From Fusarium oxysporum f. sp. lycopersici 4287 (taxonomy: Eukaryota > Ascomycota > Sordariomycetes > Hypocreales > Nectriaceae): DNA of 64,000 bases. The notes under the pieces are model-generated. The model saw only the letters and a list, made by a program, of their open reading frames with translations. It did not search any database and was not told where the DNA came from. The stretch is taken from assembly GCF_000149955.1 (NCBI RefSeq), contig NC_030986.1, positions 4,215,333 through 4,279,332 on the forward strand, written 5' to 3'. The position numbers were made by a program, and so were the translations under genes. Shown here piece after piece: positions 59,001-64,000 of the stretch. Each line of letters begins with the position of its first letter. Position 1 is the stretch's first letter.

Positions 59001-60952
59001 GTCTGTCGGCCCAGTTTGACAATGCGCCAATTGAAACTTCATTGAAGCCAAGGATAAATATCCTCCCCTTGTACGCTTTGAAGCTCATGTAGAAAGCATC
59101 AGCTACAACGCCATGCATCGAGGAATCGTTCTCATCAAGCTGCTCCACGAGAGTGTGCAGCTGCTCTGAGAACAGGTCTGCATGGTATATGTACTTTTGC
59201 ACAAGATCGAAGCCCTCTGTCATGCGCATGCTCCTGTCTTCAAGTACGATCATTCTTTGAGATATCGTAAGCACCGCTAGTACTGAACGGCTGAGCCATT
59301 GCACAGCAACAATCGCTTCTTCGCACTTCCACCTGCTTCGTGCCTTGAATCTGTACGATGCAGGCTGGTCCTTGTCTTCACGGGGATACTCGTCTACATC
59401 CAGCACTGTCAAGATATTGGACCAGCAGTACGCAAGCTTCACCTTCGAAATATCGCTGCCGGTTTGAGGGTCAGGAACCTTCAGCTTCACTGCTGGGAAC
59501 CATGCCAAACAGCCTGTCATCGCGCTGTGAGGGGGAACATCCTTAGGTCGCGCCGACTTGTGTTGAGTCTGTGCCACTGGTGTAGTTGACACAATAACAA
59601 GAAGATATGGCGTCAGCATAGCTGTCAACCCGAGAGTGTCTGTTGAGCACTCAACATTGCCAAGGGGTAGAGGTGCGAAGGCAAGAACGGTGCTAGGCTT
59701 GACCGTCTTCCCTGGAGGCATTGGCGCATCCGGATATCGACCAAGAATCCGATGGGTTTTCACGGTTCGTCCGAGTGCACCGGTTCCTCTAGTCGCTAGA
59801 TGCGAGAAAGCCATGCCCTTGTTATCAGCTGAAACAAGGGCTGTATGGCGGGTTCCCAGGAACCCAAGGTGAGTGATAGCAACGTCAGGGACATGTCCAT
59901 CTGCCGTGCGATTTTGGAGCTGCGATGGCTCCAAATGTGGTATTGTTAGAAAAGGTCTCGAGGCACGACCTGTATCCCAGGTAAAGATGTTTCCACTCGC
60001 ATGTCCTCCTGCAATTGTAGTATGATCTGCGGATATCGCTATAGCGGTGATTGGCCCAGATTCGACAGCTAAACCATGTCAATTTCATGCAGCGCAGCGA
60101 ACAGATTGTAACCTACCTTTTGTCCCTGGGCCAATAATCATTTTGAGATTTTGGTTATAATCGAACACTAATATTATACCCTTCGACGTTCCAAGCACTA
60201 TCGTTGCTGATACAGCAAGGCAAGTTGGGGAACCAAAGCTTCGTTTCCCTGCCTCAGAGAATGCATGACCATTAAGCTTCCGTAACTTTGTCCAACGAAC
60301 CACCTCCCATGGCGGCGTGGGTGTTTCTAGATCGGCTTGGTCGAGGAGGAATTGCGAGCTTAAAGAGACATTACGGCTATGGCTGGAAAGAAAAGGAAAT
60401 GCCGGAGACGACGAGCGAGGTGTATTGATTGCCGAGGAGGAGATTCGCGACTGAAATCGACGATCGAAAGGTCGGAAAGATGGTGAGGGACTGCTCAGGC
60501 CAGGACGAGAGGCTACAGATGGGAGAACGCTGCTTCCAGGAGAGGAGACAAATGATCCCTGCGGTAGGTTAGAATATGGCTCGAGATCCTGGAATTGGTG
60601 CTCCTACTTGAATAGATGGTGTATCGTCAGGTCCCGACAAGACCGAATCTATCGGGCTACCAGCACGCTTTGGTAGACCATGCAAAGAGCTTCCACCCAA
60701 AGAGCTCACATCCGAGCTATCTTGATGTTGCTGCTGCATGATCTCGCGATATCTATTCGTAACGGATCCGTTTCCTATTGGAACCGGTGTAAGATGACGG
60801 TCGGGCCCGTCACCGTCCTCCAGTAAACCATCATTACCGGCATCAGCATCAGCATCCACATCGGTACCAGCTAACGTAGGCGCATCATTTATCGTGTCGC
60901 CATTGTCCAAGCCCACGTCTCCCGCGAGCGACAAATCTTCTGAATCGGCCAT
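56065..60952 (-). CDS. VPS8: CORVET subunit Vps8
   Basis: Large subunit of the CORVET tether that binds Rab5/Vps21 on early endosomes. Exons 60952-60608, 60558-60117 and 60068-56065 give 1596 residues. Residues 1-220 are acidic/Ser-rich and probably disordered. A beta-propeller follows (WTKLRKLNGHAFSEAGKRSF, GTSKGIILVFDYNQNLK, IAGGHASGNIFTWDTGRASR), then a long alpha-solenoid, with the conserved DLFSEQLHTLVEQ region near residue 515. The C terminus is a RING-H2-like zinc finger: CEACSRRVWG, then LACRHIYHQSCLDEL and YRCPIDG, the last residue. A low-complexity Lys/Glu linker splits the RING, as in other Vps8 proteins. The intron phases (0 and 1) restore continuous propeller sequence. The gap begins 47 bases upstream of the start, so the promoter is missing. 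Confidence 0.93.
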
Positions 60953-60999
60953 TGCGCTCTGGATTCCATCACTGCATGCGCAAGCACTACCGCGTCGAG

Positions 61000-61550
61000 N
61001 NNNNNNNNNNNNNNNNNNNNNNNNNNNNNNNNNNNNNNNNNNNNNNNNNNNNNNNNNNNNNNNNNNNNNNNNNNNNNNNNNNNNNNNNNNNNNNNNNNNN
61101 NNNNNNNNNNNNNNNNNNNNNNNNNNNNNNNNNNNNNNNNNNNNNNNNNNNNNNNNNNNNNNNNNNNNNNNNNNNNNNNNNNNNNNNNNNNNNNNNNNNN
61201 NNNNNNNNNNNNNNNNNNNNNNNNNNNNNNNNNNNNNNNNNNNNNNNNNNNNNNNNNNNNNNNNNNNNNNNNNNNNNNNNNNNNNNNNNNNNNNNNNNNN
61301 NNNNNNNNNNNNNNNNNNNNNNNNNNNNNNNNNNNNNNNNNNNNNNNNNNNNNNNNNNNNNNNNNNNNNNNNNNNNNNNNNNNNNNNNNNNNNNNNNNNN
61401 NNNNNNNNNNNNNNNNNNNNNNNNNNNNNNNNNNNNNNNNNNNNNNNNNNNNNNNNNNNNNNNNNNNNNNNNNNNNNNNNNNNNNNNNNNNNNNNNNNNN
61501 NNNNNNNNNNNNNNNNNNNNNNNNNNNNNNNNNNNNNNNNNNNNNNNNNN
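61000..61550. other. Assembly gap (551 N)
   Basis: Unknown bases between the divergent starts of VPS8 and the GPALPP gene. Both promoters are largely inside it. Open frames that run through the Ns are artefacts. Confidence 1.
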
Positions 61551-61556
61551 TTCGAA

Positions 61557-62489
61557 ATGTCTTCGATTGGGCCTCAATTACCGCCGCACCTATCGAAACG
61601 GAAGCGCACACCTGATGATGAAGCCTCAAACTCCAGCAAACACCGTCGCAGCGAATCTCCAGCAAAGAACACAGATGAGATTGACCTAGAAGACTCGGAC
61701 GATGATTATGGTCCCAGCGCACCTTTACCGCCCAAAGCACCCGTCGGCCCAGCTTTACCGGCATCGAATAAGGACGAGATAGATCTCGAGTCTGATTCCG
61801 AATCTGATACAGGCCCAGCACCACCAAAGCCCACCGTTGGGCCTGCGCCACCTCCCGCCGATATTTCGCAACGCCCAGCAACATCTCCCGACTCAGATTC
61901 AGACTCCGAAGATGACTACGGCCCTGCACTACCAGGCTCAGTCAAAGCGAACAAACCCACGATAGGGCCACAGCTTCCATCCGCTGAACCAGCACCCCAG
62001 CGCGACTCGTGGATGCTTGCGCCCCCCACAGCATCGGGCTACTCAGAGCGCGACCCAACCAAGATGCGCAATCGTAAATTCGCTTCCAAGCCAGCGTCGT
62101 CTTCTGGTCCCTCGACTGTATCGACAATATGGACTGAAACCCCTGAAGAGAAGCTGAAGAGACTGCAAGACTCGGTACTAGGACGCGCCGACAAGAATAC
62201 AGACACAGCACCGAAGCTAGGGAAGTCTCAGGAAGAGGAAGAACGGAATCGTAGAATTGCAGCAAATATTGAATCGCAGCGAGGTAAAAGTCTATACGCA
62301 GAGCATCAGGGGCGAAGAGAAAAGGAAGGTCAAAGGGTTGAGGAGGAGGAGGATGATCCCAGTAAGCGGGGATTTGACCGAGAAAAGGATATGGCTCTGG
62401 GTGGAAAGATCGGCACGGCGCAAAGGAGAGAGTTGATGAACAAAGCTGCTGATTTTGGTGGCAGGTTTTCAAAGGGATCTTTCCTCTAG
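61557..62489 (+). CDS. GPALPP-motif (DUF3752) protein
   Basis: Eukaryotic GPALPP-motif-containing protein of unknown molecular function, probably nuclear. The visible exon gives 310 residues from an ATG 7 bases after the gap. Repeated Gly-Pro-Ala/Gln-Leu-Pro-Pro motifs occur about seven times (IGPQLPPH, YGPSAPLPP, VGPALPAS, YGPALPGS, IGPQLPSA) among acidic Ser/Asp runs. The DUF3752 domain is C-terminal, with SWMLAPPTASGYSERDPTKM, W-T-E-T-P-E-E-K-L-K-R and the tail GKIGTAQRRELMNKAADFGGRFSKGSFL. The start at MSSIGPQLPPHL fits the family, but an upstream exon in the gap cannot be excluded. Confidence 0.85.
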   Translation: MSSIGPQLPPHLSKRKRTPDDEASNSSKHRRSESPAKNTDEIDLEDSDDDYGPSAPLPPKAPVGPALPASNKDEIDLESDSESDTGPAPPKPTVGPAPPPADISQRPATSPDSDSDSEDDYGPALPGSVKANKPTIGPQLPSAEPAPQRDSWMLAPPTASGYSERDPTKMRNRKFASKPASSSGPSTVSTIWTETPEEKLKRLQDSVLGRADKNTDTAPKLGKSQEEEERNRRIAANIESQRGKSLYAEHQGRREKEGQRVEEEEDDPSKRGFDREKDMALGGKIGTAQRRELMNKAADFGGRFSKGSFL

Positions 62490-63311
62490 CATGTGGACGA
62501 TAGATCTCTGGGATTCTAAGACAAGAAACTAGATCAAGACTTCTTCTTCTTCTTTTTTTTTTTTTTTTTTTTTTTTTGAAATGAAACTCATAAAGCACAG
62601 CTTTTCGACCAGCTTTCTACATCAATCGCCTACCAACAGTAGATAATTGAATCATTCAAAATCTAGGAATAGCTTCAAAGCGTTTATAAGATGAAAAACG
62701 GCTAGCCATATTCACCCATCAGAGACGGTGTTTCAATTAATACAAATTACCTATGGCTTAGCCTTTATTTCTATTATTCACCATCCCTAGGTACCTAGTC
62801 AGGAGCAAAGTGTGTATGCAGATGGAACAAATATTCTATTGCGCCATCTAACTATCAAAGACCCAGAACCCATAAACTCCGCCGCTCCGTTCCCGTCCAG
62901 CTAAAAGCCATGTTTTCTAGCCCAATGCAAATACAATAGCTGTCTTACAGATAGACAATCCCCAGAGAGTATTGGTGATTCCTCCCTCCGCACTACCTAC
63001 GCCATCATTGCCTCTATGGCCTGCGAAGCATGATACGACCACGCACGCCGCCTCAGGGGTATATATAGCTCGCCGAGCCTATACGTCCGTCCTCACTCTC
63101 ACCCGGATATACACCTCACCGACCTGCTGTCGCCCCACGTATATGTCATGCGGTATAAAATAAATGCTGTGTCGTCAAAAGTCAATTCCTTTATGATGTC
63201 GAGATTCGTGACGGTTGTGCCCAGCACCTCATGCTGGGGAAAAATGAGAGAAAACCATCGCTAAAAAACAGTCGCGTACTTTACGTAAGAATAAAAGTCA
63301 GGTACACATCA
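62490..63311. other. Convergent 3' region with poly-T tract
   Basis: 822 bases between convergent stop codons. A TTC tract leads into 25 consecutive T (62553-62577), so the plus-strand 3' UTR of the GPALPP gene is U-rich. No gene is visible; a 63-codon frame at 62972-63163 is incidental. Confidence 0.4.
62541..62577. repeat. TTC repeat and 25-nt poly-T
   Basis: TTCTTCTTCTTC followed by an uninterrupted T run, in the 3' region of the GPALPP gene. Simple-sequence tract. Confidence 0.9.
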
Positions 63312-64000
63312 TTACGTGGCAGCAGGTGTGCGGTTCGCCGCTTCAAGTTGTGATGGTGTTACAGTCTCAGAACCATTCTGGTTATCTTGGGCTTGTCGCC
63401 TTCGACCGAAACGCAGAGCACCTCGAACAGACGACAAGACACCACCATTTGATGTTTGAGTAACTTCTGGTGTTTGGTGAGCCTGTTCCGGCTGTTGGAC
63501 AGGCTCCTGCTCAGCTGCGGCGTCTCCCGTCCGACGTCGACGACTGGCGGGGGCTGGAGTTTCGTTGCGGCCATTACGGGGACCCCTGATCCATGCAGAG
63601 CGGATCGCAGCAGGGAGACCAAAGCGTGGGTTATTCCGGGGATCAAAGCTTGAACCGTTGTTGGCACCAGCTTCGTTGGCAGCATCAGGAGCAGGCCGAG
63701 GCTTAGGAACATAGTAGTCGGCCTTGCAAAGCGGGCAGCAAGCTCGTCGACTTGTCAGCCAAGGGTCAACACAGACGGCATGGAAAGCATGGCCGCAAGT
63801 CAATCCGCGAACGTCGTCATCGTCTTCCAGTGTGTCAATGCAAATAGCACATGTATCACCCGGGTTCTCGAGGCACTCGGGTGGCAGAGCGCCATCAATG
63901 TGGTCATCCTCATCGTCGGTCTCCTCACTAGAGATTCGCTGAAGTCGGTTGTTGTTTGCTGTCTGTTCGGTTGAGGTTTGGCCTTCAGTTGTCTTGGGTG
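63312..64000 (-). CDS. RING-H2 finger protein, C-terminal part
   Basis: Partial gene; the frame is open to the right window edge, so the N terminus is missing. The visible 228 or so residues begin with an acidic polar stretch (SSEETDDEDDHIDG), then a RING-H2 finger: C-A-I-C-I-D, TCGHAFHAVCVDPWL, and CPLCK, giving the C3H2C3 ligand order. A likely ubiquitin E3 ligase (inference). After the ring comes YYVPKPRP and a disordered Ala/Gln/Arg-rich tail with basic clusters (SRRRR). Fungal proteins with this layout often have a membrane anchor or PA domain upstream; that part is not seen here. The stop is at 63312. Confidence 0.85.
   Translation of the reverse strand, partial: PKTTEGQTSTEQTANNNRLQRISSEETDDEDDHIDGALPPECLENPGDTCAICIDTLEDDDDVRGLTCGHAFHAVCVDPWLTSRRACCPLCKADYYVPKPRPAPDAANEAGANNGSSFDPRNNPRFGLPAAIRSAWIRGPRNGRNETPAPASRRRRTGDAAAEQEPVQQPEQAHQTPEVTQTSNGGVLSSVRGALRFGRRRQAQDNQNGSETVTPSQLEAANRTPAAT

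Noticed and set aside
60894..62489. 531-codon frame and others running through the N block
   Set aside because: Open only because unknown bases contain no stops; the real GPALPP start is after the gap.
1..64000. CRISPR array or bacterial operon
   Set aside because: No spaced direct repeats; genes are spliced and individually promoted, as in a fungal nuclear genome.

Overview
The window is nuclear DNA of a filamentous ascomycete, most likely a Fusarium or close hypocrealean relative. The evidence is dense single-copy genes with short (about 45-100 nt) GT..AG introns, visible CTAAC/CTGAC branch sites, C-ending codon preference in highly expressed genes, and proteins that read as Sordariomycete orthologues. 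The genus is inferred from protein character, not from a search. A run of Ns (61000-61550) marks an assembly gap.

Layout. Positions 1-38 kb are a conserved core: the 5' part of a raffinose-synthase/Sip1-type GH36 gene (-), beta-MPP (+), TAF9 (-), the trifunctional histidine gene HIS4 (+), lipin PAH1 (-), a 3.4-kb gene-poor gap, a membrane-anchored FN3/coiled-coil protein (+), VPS53 (+), thioredoxin reductase TRR1 (+), UDP-GlcNAc pyrophosphorylase UAP1 (-), a Mug/TDG DNA glycosylase (+), ARP4 (-), mitochondrial lysyl-tRNA synthetase (+), a TOS1-like wall protein (-), the helicase ROK1 (-) and a small NTF2-like hypothetical (+).

Positions 39.5-53 kb are an accessory island. Four paralogous minus-strand genes (called A-D here) lie head-to-tail. 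Three are intact, share a four-exon structure with intron phases 2-2-0, and have an N-terminal conserved domain, a long disordered middle and a C-terminal conserved domain. The fourth (A) has lost the N-terminal part and carries an in-frame TAG. The 5' flanks of C and D are also similar, so the latest duplication copied a block of about 4 kb. I do not recognise the family. It is the best candidate here for something undescribed. A degenerate CorA-like membrane protein gene (+) closes the island.

Positions 54.8-64 kb return to core genes: PIG-P/GPI19 (-), VPS8 (-), a GPALPP/DUF3752 protein (+) and the C-terminal part of a RING-H2 protein (-, runs off the window).

Functional themes are ordinary housekeeping: mitochondrial import and translation (beta-MPP, mt-LysRS), endosome/Golgi tethering (VPS53 of GARP, VPS8 of CORVET), wall and GPI-anchor supply (UAP1, GPI19, TOS1-like), and chromatin/transcription (TAF9, ARP4). 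The genes are not organised as an operon or metabolic cluster. All gene models were spliced by hand from reading-frame continuity, splice signals and family knowledge. No transcript data or database search was available.
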